A stretch of DNA of 64,000 bases from Cryobacterium sp. PH31-L1 (GTDB taxonomy: Bacteria; Actinomycetota; Actinomycetes; Actinomycetales; Microbacteriaceae), in NCBI RefSeq assembly GCF_030063145.1, contig NZ_JASISM010000008.1:62001-126000 (forward strand). Reading direction: 5' to 3'. Positions 37,107 through 45,691 of the stretch are shown in pieces (position 1 is the stretch's first letter; every line of letters begins with the position of its first letter). Under the pieces are notes generated by a model, which did no database searches, was not told where the DNA came from, and worked only from the letters and a program-made list of their open reading frames with translations. Made by a program: the position numbers and the translations under genes.

Positions 37107-38978
37107 GTGACCTATACCGCTGCGAACGCCTTCACCACCCGTCCGACCCTGCAGGGAACCTTCGGAATGACCGCCTCGACGCACTGGCTTGCGACGGCGT
37201 GCGCCCAGGCCGTGCTCGAACGCGGCGGTAACGCCTTCGACGCGGCCGTCGCGGGCGCCTTCGTGCTGCACATCGTTGAACCCCACCTCAACGGGCCGGG
37301 CGGCGACATGACCGGCGTCTTCGTCACCGCCAGCGAACCGGATGCCCCGCGCATCTTGATGGGGCAGGGCCCGGCCCCCGAGAACGCCACCATCGAGCAC
37401 TACCGGTGCCAGGGCCTCGACCTCGTTCCCGGGTCGGGCGTGCTCGCCGCGGCAGTTCCCGGCGCGGTCGACGCCTGGCTCGTGCTGCTGCGCGACTACG
37501 GCACGTGGGAACTGCCCGAGGTGCTCGCCTTCGCCCTCGGGTACGCGCGCGACGGGCATCCGATTCTGGGTCGGGTTGTGGCCACGATCAACTCCGTTGC
37601 GACTCTGTTCGCCGAGCACTGGCCCACGTCGAAAGCGCAGTGGATGCCGAATGGTCGCCTGCCCCAGGCCGGCGACCTCGTGACCAATGCGGCCTGGGCG
37701 CGAAGTCTTGACCGCCTGCTCGCTGCCGCCGCGGAATCGAGCGTCGCCACCCGCGAGGGGCGCATCGACGCAGCCAGGCTGGAATGGCGGGAGGGGTTCG
37801 TGGCCCGTGCCATCGTCGACTTCGGGCGCACGGCGCACCGGCATTCCTCCGGCACCGATCACGCCGGCGTGATGACCCTGGCCGATCTGGCCGGCTTCGA
37901 AGCCGACATCGAAGAGGCCGTGACCGTCGAGTTTCGCGGTTACACGATCGCCAAGACCGGCGCCTGGGGCCAGGGGCCGGCGCTGCTGGCGACCCTGATG
38001 ATTCTCGATGGTTTCAGCGACGAGTACCTCGACCCGTCGACCGCGCGCGGCGTGCACACGATTCTTGAGGCGCAGAAGTTGGCGATCGCCGACCGGGAGG
38101 CTTACTTCGGCGACACCACGGTACCCCTGAATTACCTGCTCTCGTCCGACTACGCGGCCACCCGGCGGGCTCTCATCACGGATGCCGCCTCGCACGAGTT
38201 CCGCCCGGGCACCGTTCCCGGCCACACCCCGTATCACCCGGTGCTGCGCACCGAGTACACAACGGAGGCGCTGTCTGAGCAGGGTGCGGGGGCATCCGCC
38301 GGGGTGGGCGAACCGACGGTGGCCGCACCGGCCAGCGCCGCACCAACTCGCACCGTGGCCGAGCCCGAAACGCTCTCGACCGGCGAACTGCGCGGTGACA
38401 CCTGCCACATCGACGTCGTCGACCGTTGGGGCAACATGGTGTCGGCGACGCCGTCGGGTGGCTGGCTGCAGTCGTCGCCGACCATTCCCGACTTGGGGTT
38501 CTGTCTCGGCTCGCGGCTGCAAATGACCTGGCTCGAGCCGGGCGCACCGTCGGCCCTGACCGGCGGCAAGCGTCCGCGCACCACCTTGACCCCGACGCTC
38601 GTGCTGAAGGACGGGCAGGCGGTGACGGCGCTCGGCTCCCCCGGCGGCGACCAGCAGGACCAGTGGCAGCTGCTCTACCTGCTGCGCACGATTGTCGGCG
38701 GGTACACCCCGCAGCAGGCGATCGATGCGCCGGCGTTTCACAGCACCTCGTTTCCGGGCTCGTTCTGGCCGCGCACCTGGGAGCCCGGCGGCGCCGTGGT
38801 GGAGAATCGACTCGGTGAGCCGGTCATCACCGAGCTGGAACAGCGCGGCCACCGTATCACCCGCGCGGGCGACTGGGCACTCGGCCGCATCTCCGCGGTC
38901 ACGCGGGAGCCGCAGACCGGGCTTCTGCAGGCGGCGGCTAACCCGCGCGGGGCCCAGGGCTACGCGGCCGGCCGTTAA
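37107..38978 (+). CDS. ggt: Gamma-glutamyltransferase family protein
   Basis: This Ntn-hydrolase precursor of 623 residues cleaves itself and then transfers or hydrolyses gamma-glutamyl groups. The N-terminal block reads GMTASTHWLATACAQAVLERGGNAFDAAVA. The nucleophile is Thr432 in GDTCHIDVVDRWGNMVSATPS, so cleavage would give subunits of about 431 and 191 residues. There is no signal peptide, which suggests a cytoplasmic enzyme. It starts with GTG. An Ala-rich insert (about residues 392-424) lies just before the nucleophile. It could act on oxamate or cephalosporin-like amides, as some relatives do. Confidence 0.88.
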   Translation: MTYTAANAFTTRPTLQGTFGMTASTHWLATACAQAVLERGGNAFDAAVAGAFVLHIVEPHLNGPGGDMTGVFVTASEPDAPRILMGQGPAPENATIEHYRCQGLDLVPGSGVLAAAVPGAVDAWLVLLRDYGTWELPEVLAFALGYARDGHPILGRVVATINSVATLFAEHWPTSKAQWMPNGRLPQAGDLVTNAAWARSLDRLLAAAAESSVATREGRIDAARLEWREGFVARAIVDFGRTAHRHSSGTDHAGVMTLADLAGFEADIEEAVTVEFRGYTIAKTGAWGQGPALLATLMILDGFSDEYLDPSTARGVHTILEAQKLAIADREAYFGDTTVPLNYLLSSDYAATRRALITDAASHEFRPGTVPGHTPYHPVLRTEYTTEALSEQGAGASAGVGEPTVAAPASAAPTRTVAEPETLSTGELRGDTCHIDVVDRWGNMVSATPSGGWLQSSPTIPDLGFCLGSRLQMTWLEPGAPSALTGGKRPRTTLTPTLVLKDGQAVTALGSPGGDQQDQWQLLYLLRTIVGGYTPQQAIDAPAFHSTSFPGSFWPRTWEPGGAVVENRLGEPVITELEQRGHRITRAGDWALGRISAVTREPQTGLLQAAANPRGAQGYAAGR

Positions 38979-39093
38979 TCCTGCGGCAAAATACCACCCT
39001 TTCGGGTTTTCTGCTGTCCCCACGAGTGGGGAGGACATCAACCTGTCTATCCCCACTAGATTGAAGCTATCGAACCGATTACCCGAGTCGGCG

Positions 39094-39348
39094 ATGGAAC
39101 GGACAATCGTGAAAATGTTGCAGACAGAGTGCCCAGAATGCCAGCAAATGGTATGGATCACGTCGGATACCCGGTTCGCGACCTATCACTCGTTGGCTAA
39201 CTCCACCAAGGATTGCCCCGGCTCCCGCATGAACGTTCCGGTACCCCCCAAACAGACTGCTGCGAGCCGTCGGCGCGCGCAGGCCGAACTGCTCGCCTGG
39301 AGCCACGCGACGAGCGCGGTCGGAGCCGGCAAACACCAGGCCGCCTGA
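39094..39348 (+). CDS. Small zinc-ribbon-like protein
   Basis: This 84-residue protein starts with MERTIVKMLQTECPECQQMVW, a C-x-x-C knuckle, and has one more Cys in the middle (TKDCPGSRM) plus a Lys/Arg/Ala-rich tail. I do not recognise the family. It may bind zinc and nucleic acid. It is followed by a strong terminator, which supports real transcription. Confidence 0.55.
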   Translation: MERTIVKMLQTECPECQQMVWITSDTRFATYHSLANSTKDCPGSRMNVPVPPKQTAASRRRAQAELLAWSHATSAVGAGKHQAA

Positions 39349-39415
39349 CCCGATCCTTTTTCCCCGCGACCGACGACATCGACTGACCCGACCAATCGAT
39401 GCCATCAGTCCTCAC

Positions 39416-39453
39416 AAGGCGGTGCCGACCCGATTGCGGGTCGGCACCGCCTT
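39416..39453. terminator. Bidirectional rho-independent terminator
   Basis: A perfect 17-bp stem (39416-39432 with 39437-39453) and a 4-base loop form a strong terminator with flanking AA/TT. It lies between the plus-strand zinc-ribbon gene and the minus-strand glutamine-synthetase remnant and serves both. Confidence 0.85.
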
Positions 39454-39459
39454 CTGTGT

Positions 39460-39804
39460 TTCTTCCGGTTCGCGGCGCGGGCTCAGGGCAGGGCGGGTTG
39501 CGGGAGGTCGGCCAGTACCGAGCGCACGCGCATCGGCCTCGGCATCCGCGTTCTCCACGTATTCCTCGGGCGAGCGTGACACCCCGGTCGGATTGCGCAC
39601 GAACAGCATCACGGTCGGTTGGGCCTGCAGATTGCGCGCGGCGAGCTCAGCGATCGCCCGCTTGAGAATGACCCGCGGTGCATAGGGCCAGGGCTGGCCA
39701 TTCACGTGCGGGTCGCACTGCACGATGCCCAGGCCCTCCTTGATGCACGAGATGGGCACACAGGAGGACAGGTCGGGGATCGCGATGAGGTCGGGATCCA
39801 GCGG
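39460..39804 (-). pseudogene. Remnant of a glutamine synthetase-like (GlnA/PuuA-type) gene
   Basis: The minus-strand frame reads LDPDLIAIPDLSS, then IVQCDPHVNGQPWP and PRVILKRAIAELAARN. These are the end of the beta-grasp domain and the start of the catalytic domain in the glutamine synthetase / gamma-glutamylpolyamine synthetase family. An in-frame TAA (39805-39807) directly precedes this block, and homology fades about 70 codons later. Roughly 110 of about 450 codons survive. The neighbour at 40378 encodes a PuuD-like amidotransferase, a common partner of such synthetases, so this was probably a two-gene polyamine-degradation unit. Confidence 0.7.
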
Positions 39805-39946
39805 TTACAACGTATGCATAACAAACCGACCGACCGGGAGAGACTGGTCGCTCGGTGGGGGTAGACTCATTTTTCCATTTTTATCAGCCTCTTCTCAGGC
39901 CATGCCCCGTACGGTTACACACGGAGTTCCCCCACTCCAACGATTG

Positions 39947-39992
39947 GCCCCGGCATATTTCTCACCTCCCCCCAGGCGAGAAGTGCCGGGGC
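39947..39992 (+). terminator. Terminator-like hairpin with T-run
   Basis: GCCCCGGCA (39947-39955) pairs with TGCCGGGGC (39984-39992), with an additional inner TTCTC/GAGAA pairing, and a TTTTT run follows on the plus strand. No plus-strand gene ends nearby (the last is at 39348), so a small transcript could start in the AT-rich stretch near 39860-39890. Confidence 0.55.
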
Positions 39993-40050
39993 TTTTTCGT
40001 TCCCGAGCGTATATCGATGGCGGTCAGCTCGAAAACTCCGACGGCTCGGG

Positions 40051-40336
40051 CGGGTCGCGGCGGAATGGGTCATCCGCTCCCCACTCAAACATTGAGGTGC
40101 TCCGGGGCCTTGCGCGAAAAGCGTGCGCAACGCCCCGGAACACCTCAAAACTCGCAACTCCGCGAATAACCCGCACCGCCGCTCGACTACTGAGACACGA
40201 GCGACGGGGCAGGGGTGTCCGCGGGGTTGCGAGTTTCGTGGGTAAGCAGGAAGGCTCCGAGCGCTTTTCTCGGAGCTTTCCTGCGCACCCGCGATGTTTG
40301 AGCGAGGAGCGGATATCCCTGTTTCGGCGCGACCCG
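40051..40336. repeat. Two inverted copies of a hairpin-plus-tail repeat (REP/BIME-like)
   Basis: The left unit (tail 40051-40092, hairpin 40092-40148) and the right unit (hairpin 40246-40284, tail 40294-40336) face each other. The tails share ATGTTTGAG, GGAGCGGAT and CGCGACCCG at equal spacing, about 80% alike over 43 bases. Each hairpin has the same loop, CGCTTTTC, but different stems, 22/24 and 15/16 bp paired. Between them lies a third inverted pair (40148-40164 with 40220-40236, 16/17). No protein is supported anywhere in 39805-40377. The arrangement resembles bacterial interspersed mosaic elements or a small non-autonomous mobile element. Confidence 0.75.
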
Positions 40337-40377
40337 TTCCGACGCGAACCAACCTAAGGCGCGGAACGGTCTAACGC

Positions 40378-41142
40378 TCAGGCGGCGAGGGACTCGGCGA
40401 GGGAGCGGGCGTCGTGCTGGGCGGCAAGGGAGGCCAAGAGCAGGGCCAGCTGGTCGGCGGGGGCATCGGGCGCCTCGGGGTGCCACTGCACACCGGTGAT
40501 CGGCGCGGTCTCGTGCTCGAGGGCTTCGATCAGGCCGTCAGAGGCGTGCGCGGCAGCAACGAGGCCGGCACCGAGGCGGTCGACGATCTGGTGGTGCGCG
40601 CTCTGCACCGAGATGTCGGCGCGGCCGAGGCTCGTGGCCAGGGTGCTGTCGCTGCTGAGCGTGACGTCGTGGGTGGAGAGAATCTGGTCGATCGGCACGC
40701 CGATGTTCTTGTGGATGCCGTCGTCGATGTGCTGCACCAGGTTGCCGCCGAGGGCGACGTTGATGACCTGCAGGCCGCGGCAGATTCCGAGTAGCGGGGT
40801 GCCGAGCGCGAGGGCGCGTTGCACGAGAGCGATCTGGCCCTCGTCGGCGGCGGCGAAGTGCGCTGTCTCGCCTTCGTAACCGGTTGTGCCGCCGTAGAAG
40901 CGGGGGGCGACGTCTTCGCCGCCGACGATGACGAGGGCGTCGGCATCCGCTGTGAGGTGGAGCAGAGTGGCGGGCGTGACGTCGGCCGCAGCGACGCGGG
41001 TGACGGTCCAGCCGGCCGTTTCAGCCTCGGTGACGACGCGAGCATTGAGCACCTGCACCTTGGCATGGTACGCGGGGCGGTCGGGACGCGCGGTGGTGAC
41101 CTCGACGACGGCGAGCATCCGGCTCGTGAATTCTTGGTTCAT
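40378..41142 (-). CDS. Gamma-glutamyl-gamma-aminobutyrate hydrolase family protein (PuuD-like)
   Basis: This 254-residue class I glutamine amidotransferase-like hydrolase has its nucleophile Cys in LLGICRGLQVINVALGG and the catalytic His and Glu in GVQWHPEA. PuuD cleaves gamma-glutamyl-GABA in putrescine breakdown. The block VIVGGEDVAPRFYGG is typical. ATG 41142 follows GGGAG. The synthetase normally needed for the pathway survives only as a fragment downstream, so the gene may now serve another gamma-glutamyl substrate or be on its way to loss. Confidence 0.85.
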   Translation of the reverse strand: MNQEFTSRMLAVVEVTTARPDRPAYHAKVQVLNARVVTEAETAGWTVTRVAAADVTPATLLHLTADADALVIVGGEDVAPRFYGGTTGYEGETAHFAAADEGQIALVQRALALGTPLLGICRGLQVINVALGGNLVQHIDDGIHKNIGVPIDQILSTHDVTLSSDSTLATSLGRADISVQSAHHQIVDRLGAGLVAAAHASDGLIEALEHETAPITGVQWHPEAPDAPADQLALLLASLAAQHDARSLAESLAA

Positions 41143-41353
41143 GGCGCGGCTCCCGTCTCGTGGTGTTGTTTCCATTGTGGGCGGGGCGCGCGGGGCACGC
41201 GAGCGCCCCTGTAACACGGGGCAACATCGCTCCCGGTTTGAATTTTCGGCGGTTCCCAGACTCACGTCTGCCGGCCACCCTAAACTTTGCAACAGGCACG
41301 CACGTTCCTGGCGAGACCTCGCCCAGGGTCACTCCTTTTGAAAGGACCTCCGA

Positions 41354-42085
41354 ATGACCAAGCAGTCCATCTTCGGCCGTATTGCCCAGCTCGCGAAGGC
41401 GAACATCAACTCGATCCTCGACTCGGCGGAAGACCCCGCGAAAATGCTCGACCAGATGGTGCGCGACTTCTCCAGCAGCATCTCCGACGCCGAAAGCGCC
41501 ATCGCCGAGACCATCGGCAACCTGCGACTGCTCGAAGACGACCACCGCGAAGATCAGGAAGCCGCCGTGGAGTGGGGTGACAAGGCCCTCGCAGCCAGCC
41601 GCAAGGCCGACGAATTGCGGATGGTCGGCAACGCTGCAGATGCCGACAAGTTCGACAATCTCGCTAAGGTCGCTCTCGGTCGCCAGCTCACGAGCGAGAA
41701 GGAGGCGAAGACGGCCGAGCCGCAGATTCAGTCGCAGACGGCCATCGTCAACCAGCTCAAGACCGGCCTGAACGCCATGAAAGAGAAACTGGTGCAGCTC
41801 ACCAACAAGCGCGCCGAGCTGATCGCGCGTTCCAAGACCGCCCAGGCGCAGGCGCAGGTGATGGACGCGGTCAAGAGCATCGACATGATGGACCCCACCA
41901 GCGAGGTCAACCGCTTCGAAGACAAGATCCGCCGCGAAGAAGCCCGCGTGCGCGGTGCCCAGGAGCTCGCAGCGTCGAGCCTCGACGCCCAGTTCGAAAG
42001 CCTCGACGACCTCGGCGAACTGACAGAAGTGGATGCCCGCCTGGCCGCCCTCAAGGCAGGCAACACCGCCGCCATCGAGGGCTAG
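41354..42085 (+). CDS. pspA: PspA/IM30 family protein
   Basis: This 243-residue protein is almost entirely alpha-helical coiled coil, of the PspA/Vipp1 (ESCRT-III-like) family. The start (SIFGRIAQLAKANINSILDSAEDPAKMLDQMVRDF) is the membrane-binding helix and the conserved first coil. It should assemble on the inner face of the membrane and protect it during stress. Mycobacterial PspA is regulated by ClgR, but no such partner is adjacent. AAAGGA precedes the ATG, and a hairpin follows the stop. Confidence 0.95.
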   Translation: MTKQSIFGRIAQLAKANINSILDSAEDPAKMLDQMVRDFSSSISDAESAIAETIGNLRLLEDDHREDQEAAVEWGDKALAASRKADELRMVGNAADADKFDNLAKVALGRQLTSEKEAKTAEPQIQSQTAIVNQLKTGLNAMKEKLVQLTNKRAELIARSKTAQAQAQVMDAVKSIDMMDPTSEVNRFEDKIRREEARVRGAQELAASSLDAQFESLDDLGELTEVDARLAALKAGNTAAIEG

Positions 42086-42095
42086 CCGCTGAGTG

Positions 42096-42141
42096 GACAA
42101 CTTCGTGGGGTTGAATCACCGTGACACCCCACGAAGTTGTC
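42096..42141. terminator. 15-bp hairpin downstream of pspA
   Basis: GACAACTTCGTGGGG (42096-42110) is perfectly complementary to 42127-42141, with a 16-base loop. It lies 11 bases after the pspA stop. No T-run follows. Confidence 0.6.
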
Positions 42142-42225
42142 GAGTGAGGCCCGGTCGGTGTCGCAGAATATTCGCTGCTGGCGAAGAGGATACTGACCTA
42201 CCCGGCGGCTGCGCCATACTGAGGT

Positions 42226-43059
42226 ATGGCTCCCACCTTCGTTGTAGTACCGCAGTGGCAGGGTTCGATTTCTCCGCGCGCGATGCGCCTGGTCGACGGG
42301 GCGGCGGCCATTCAGGGCGACCTGCCGTTCTCGGCCACTCGCCTGGTCGACGTGCCGGTCGAGGCCGGTGATGCGCTCGACACCGGTGTGCACCGCTTCT
42401 CGGCCATCGCGCAGGTGCGCGAGCGCCACACCAAGATTCTGAAGGACACCTCCGACTGGGCTTTGTCGATCGGCGGCGACTGCGGCATCGCGCTGGCCGC
42501 GGTGGAGCACGCGGCGCGCACGCATCCGAATGATCTGGCCGTGGTCTGGTTCGACGCCCACCCCGACCTGCACACGCCGGAATCCTCACCGTCGGGCGGG
42601 TTCTGCGGCATGGTGCTGCGCGCAATCAGCGGCGAGGGGCCGGCCGAACTCGACCTGCGGGTGTCGAGCACCGTGCCGCTTGAGAACGTGGTGCTGGCCG
42701 GTATTCGCGACGTCGACGACGCCGAAGACGTGCTGCTGCACGAGCGCAGCCTGGTGAGCGTGTCGTGCTCGGAGCTGGCCGACCCGGCCGCGCTCGTCGC
42801 GGCCATCGCGGCGACCGGCGCCAGGCACGTCTTCGTGCACATCGATCTCGACGTACTCGACCCGTCGGCGCTCGATGGTCTGAGCGACCTGATTCCGTTC
42901 GGTCTGAGCGTGGCCGATCTCGGCGGTGCGATAGCCGCGCTGCGCGCCGAGTTCACGCTGGCCGGCGCGACCATCACCGGGTTCGCGCCGGCCTCGCCCG
43001 AGGCTGCGAACGACGACCTCCCGAGCATCCTGCGCATCATCGGAGCGCTCACGCGCTGA
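42226..43059 (+). CDS. Arginase/agmatinase family protein
   Basis: This 277-residue protein has the ureohydrolase fold and its manganese ligands: GGDCGI, WFDAHPDLHTPE and HIDLDVLDPS. The usual GGDHS is GGDCG here, seen in arginase-like relatives of actinobacteria. The enzyme should hydrolyse a guanidino compound to urea and an amine, but the substrate is not known; formimidoylglutamase-type activity is possible. The ATG at 42226 is close to the start of homology. It is in a single-gene unit. Confidence 0.85.
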   Translation: MAPTFVVVPQWQGSISPRAMRLVDGAAAIQGDLPFSATRLVDVPVEAGDALDTGVHRFSAIAQVRERHTKILKDTSDWALSIGGDCGIALAAVEHAARTHPNDLAVVWFDAHPDLHTPESSPSGGFCGMVLRAISGEGPAELDLRVSSTVPLENVVLAGIRDVDDAEDVLLHERSLVSVSCSELADPAALVAAIAATGARHVFVHIDLDVLDPSALDGLSDLIPFGLSVADLGGAIAALRAEFTLAGATITGFAPASPEAANDDLPSILRIIGALTR

Positions 43060-43265
43060 GCCGGCCACCCCACGGAGTCAGCGGGCGCCATTGCCGAATG
43101 ACTCCTGCAATATCTGGCCGACCGAAGGCACATCCGCGACTCTCCGGGCGACTCCACGGCACCCCCACACAAAATGCAGGAGCAATGCCGGTGCGGAGCG
43201 TTTCAGTCCGGCCAGGACTGCCGGGTTTCACCAGTCAGAATTCACACCAGCCAATGGAGGCCCAC

Positions 43266-44054
43266 ATGACCGACCAACCCCGCATCCTCACCGAACGTCG
43301 CGGCCACATTCTGCTGATCGGGGTGAACCGGCCCGAGAAACGTAATGCCGCCGATTTCGCCCTGCTGCAGCAGCTGTCACTCGCCTACGGTGAGCTCGAC
43401 CGCGACCCCGAACTGCGCGTCGGACTGATCTACGCGGTCGGCGAGCACTTCACCGCCGGGCTCGACCTCGCCGATATCGGCCCGAGGCTCGGCCCGAACG
43501 GACTCGAAATGGTGCCGGAGGGCGGCATTAATCCGTGGCAGGTGGATGGCATTTCGGTGAGCAAACCGGTCGTCATCGCCGTGCAGGGCACCTGTCTCAC
43601 CCTCGGAATCGAACTGATGCTCGCGAGCGACATCGTGGTCGCCGCCCAATCGACGAAGTTCGGGCAGATCGAAGTGGCCCGGGGTATTTTGCCGTTCGGC
43701 GGCGCGACCATTCGATTTCCGCGCGCAGCCGGCTGGGGCAACGCCATGCGCTGGCTGCTCACCGGCGACCTGTTCGACACCATCGAGGCGCACCGCATGG
43801 GCATCGTGCAGGAGATCGTGCCGGACGGCACCCAGTTCGACCGCGCGCTCGAACTCGCCGAGAAGATCGCCGCCCAGGCGCCCCTCGCCATCCAGGCCAC
43901 CCTCGCCAACGCGCGGTTGGCGGAGCGCGAGGGGGCGGCATCCGCTGAGGCAGCGCTGCAGCCCACCCTCGCCCGACTGGTGGCGACCGAGGACTCCCGA
44001 ATCGGCATGCAGTCCTTCCTCACCCGAACACCCGCCGTCTTTGTGGGCCGCTGA
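43266..44054 (+). CDS. Enoyl-CoA hydratase/isomerase (crotonase) family protein
   Basis: This 262-residue crotonase-fold protein has the oxyanion-hole segments VNRPEKRNAAD and HFTAGLDLADIG. The active-site region reads GQIEVARGILPFGGATIRFPR, in which one of the two usual glutamates is kept and the other is not obvious. It may be a hydratase, isomerase or a related acyl-CoA enzyme. ATG 43266 follows GGAGG. No neighbouring beta-oxidation genes help to fix its role. Confidence 0.85.
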   Translation: MTDQPRILTERRGHILLIGVNRPEKRNAADFALLQQLSLAYGELDRDPELRVGLIYAVGEHFTAGLDLADIGPRLGPNGLEMVPEGGINPWQVDGISVSKPVVIAVQGTCLTLGIELMLASDIVVAAQSTKFGQIEVARGILPFGGATIRFPRAAGWGNAMRWLLTGDLFDTIEAHRMGIVQEIVPDGTQFDRALELAEKIAAQAPLAIQATLANARLAEREGAASAEAALQPTLARLVATEDSRIGMQSFLTRTPAVFVGR

Positions 44055-44209
44055 CCCCTCTCGTACCTTTCATAAAGTGGGACCACGATTGATCATGGTC
44101 CCGGTTTCCTCAGGCGGTCCCGGAGCCGCCGAGGCGACCAACGCATTCGCCAGAACCTCGGGTAGGCTGCACCAAACCCGCACACCTCCACCCCCGTCAA
44201 GGAGATTCA

Positions 44210-45682
44210 ATGTCGAGTCAGAGCTACGACGTCATCGTGATCGGCGGCGGCGCTGTCGGCGAGAACGTCGCCGATCGCACCGCGCAGGGCGGCCTCAGAA
44301 CGGTCGTCGTCGAGAGCGACCTGGTTGGGGGCGAATGCTCCTACTGGGCCTGCATGCCGTCGAAAGTTCTGCTGCGCAGCGGCGCCGCCCTCGCGGCAGC
44401 CCGCCGGGTACCGGGCGCCGCCGAGGCCGTCACCGGAACCGTCGACGTGCGCGCCGCCCTGAAACAACGCGATTCCATTGCGAGCAATTGGAAAGACGAC
44501 GGCCAGGCGAAGTGGCTCGACTCCGCCGGCATTGCGTTGGTACGCGGCCACGCCCGCCTTACCGGAGTCAAGGAAGTCACCGTGACGAAAGCGGATGGCG
44601 CGGTGACCGTTCTCACCGCCACCCACGCCGTCGTCGTGAGCACCGGGTCGGCGGCGCTGCTCCCCGATATCCCCGGGCTGAAGGACATCGCCCCCTGGAC
44701 CAGCCGGGACGCGACGAGCGCTCAGCAGATTCCGCCCCGCCTGGCCGTGATCGGCGGCGGTGTCGTCGCCGCCGAGATGGCCGCCGCCTACGCCTCGCTC
44801 GGGTCGGCGGTGACCGTCATCGCCCGCAGCCCCCTGCTCGGCGGACAGGAACCGTTCGCCGGTGAACTCGTCACCGCCGCGCTCCAAGAGAACGGCGTTA
44901 CCGTGCTCGTCGGCCCATCCACGACACAGGCACACCGCGACAACGAGGACGCCATCGTACTCACCCTCGATGACGACAGCACGGTCACCGCCGACCGGGT
45001 GCTCGTGGCGATCGGCCGCACCCCGCGCACCCACGACCTCGGCCTCGAGACGGTCGGCCTCGACGGCGGCGAGTGGCTCGCCGTCGACGACACGCTGCTC
45101 GTGCAGGGCGACTCCCCCGCCCTGGCCGGCGACTGGCTGTACGCCACCGGCGACGTGAACCACCGGGCGCTCCTCACCCACCAGGGCAAGTACCAGGCCC
45201 GGGCGGCCGGCGATGCGATCGTGACCCGCGCGGCCGGTACCCCGGTCGATGGGGCACCGTGGGGCGCGCACGTGGCGACGGCCGACCACGCCGCGGTTCC
45301 TCAGGTGACCTTCACCGACCCGGAGGTGGCCTCGGTGGGACTCACCGCAGCATCCGCTGTGAAGGCGGGGTATCGCATCCGCATTCTGGATTACGACCTC
45401 GCCAACCTCGGCGGCTCAGCGGTGCTCGCGGTCGGCTACGTCGGCAAGGCGCGCGCGATCGTGGATCTCGATCGCGAGGTGCTGCTCGGTGTCACTTTTG
45501 TCGGGCAGGACGTCGCCGAACTGCTGCACTCCGCCACGGTCGCCATCGTTGGCGAGGTGCCGATCAGCCGGCTGTGGCACGCGGTACCGAGCTACCCCAC
45601 CCTCAGCGAAGTGTGGCTGCGCCTGCTGGAGGCTTACGGTCGTCCCGGGTTCACCGACAATGACACACCATCGAAGAATTAG
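44210..45682 (+). CDS. FAD-dependent pyridine nucleotide-disulfide oxidoreductase
   Basis: The 490-residue protein is of the lipoamide dehydrogenase/mercuric reductase class: FAD motif DVIVIGGGAVGENVAD, redox-active disulfide C-S-Y-W-A-C in GGECSYWACMPSK, NAD motif LAVIGGGVVAAEMAAAYASLG, and LYATGDVNHRALLTHQGKY. The spacing of the cysteines (C-x4-C) matches the class. The C-terminal His-Glu pair expected for Lpd is not present in its usual form (HAVPSYPTLSE), so the substrate is probably not free lipoamide. AAGGAG precedes the ATG. Confidence 0.88.
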   Translation: MSSQSYDVIVIGGGAVGENVADRTAQGGLRTVVVESDLVGGECSYWACMPSKVLLRSGAALAAARRVPGAAEAVTGTVDVRAALKQRDSIASNWKDDGQAKWLDSAGIALVRGHARLTGVKEVTVTKADGAVTVLTATHAVVVSTGSAALLPDIPGLKDIAPWTSRDATSAQQIPPRLAVIGGGVVAAEMAAAYASLGSAVTVIARSPLLGGQEPFAGELVTAALQENGVTVLVGPSTTQAHRDNEDAIVLTLDDDSTVTADRVLVAIGRTPRTHDLGLETVGLDGGEWLAVDDTLLVQGDSPALAGDWLYATGDVNHRALLTHQGKYQARAAGDAIVTRAAGTPVDGAPWGAHVATADHAAVPQVTFTDPEVASVGLTAASAVKAGYRIRILDYDLANLGGSAVLAVGYVGKARAIVDLDREVLLGVTFVGQDVAELLHSATVAIVGEVPISRLWHAVPSYPTLSEVWLRLLEAYGRPGFTDNDTPSKN

Positions 45683-45691
45683 GCTGACCTG

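Noticed and set aside
37038..39161. 707-codon minus-strand frame across ggt
   Set aside because: It is the mirror of ggt, which has all family motifs on the plus strand.
40051..40336. CRISPR array
   Set aside because: Repeats are inverted and only two copies exist; no regular spacers or cas genes.
39725..40357. Plus-strand 210-codon frame through the hairpin region
   Set aside because: It reads through several perfect inverted repeats, which give reverse-complement peptide patterns; there is no ribosome site and no protein-like composition.
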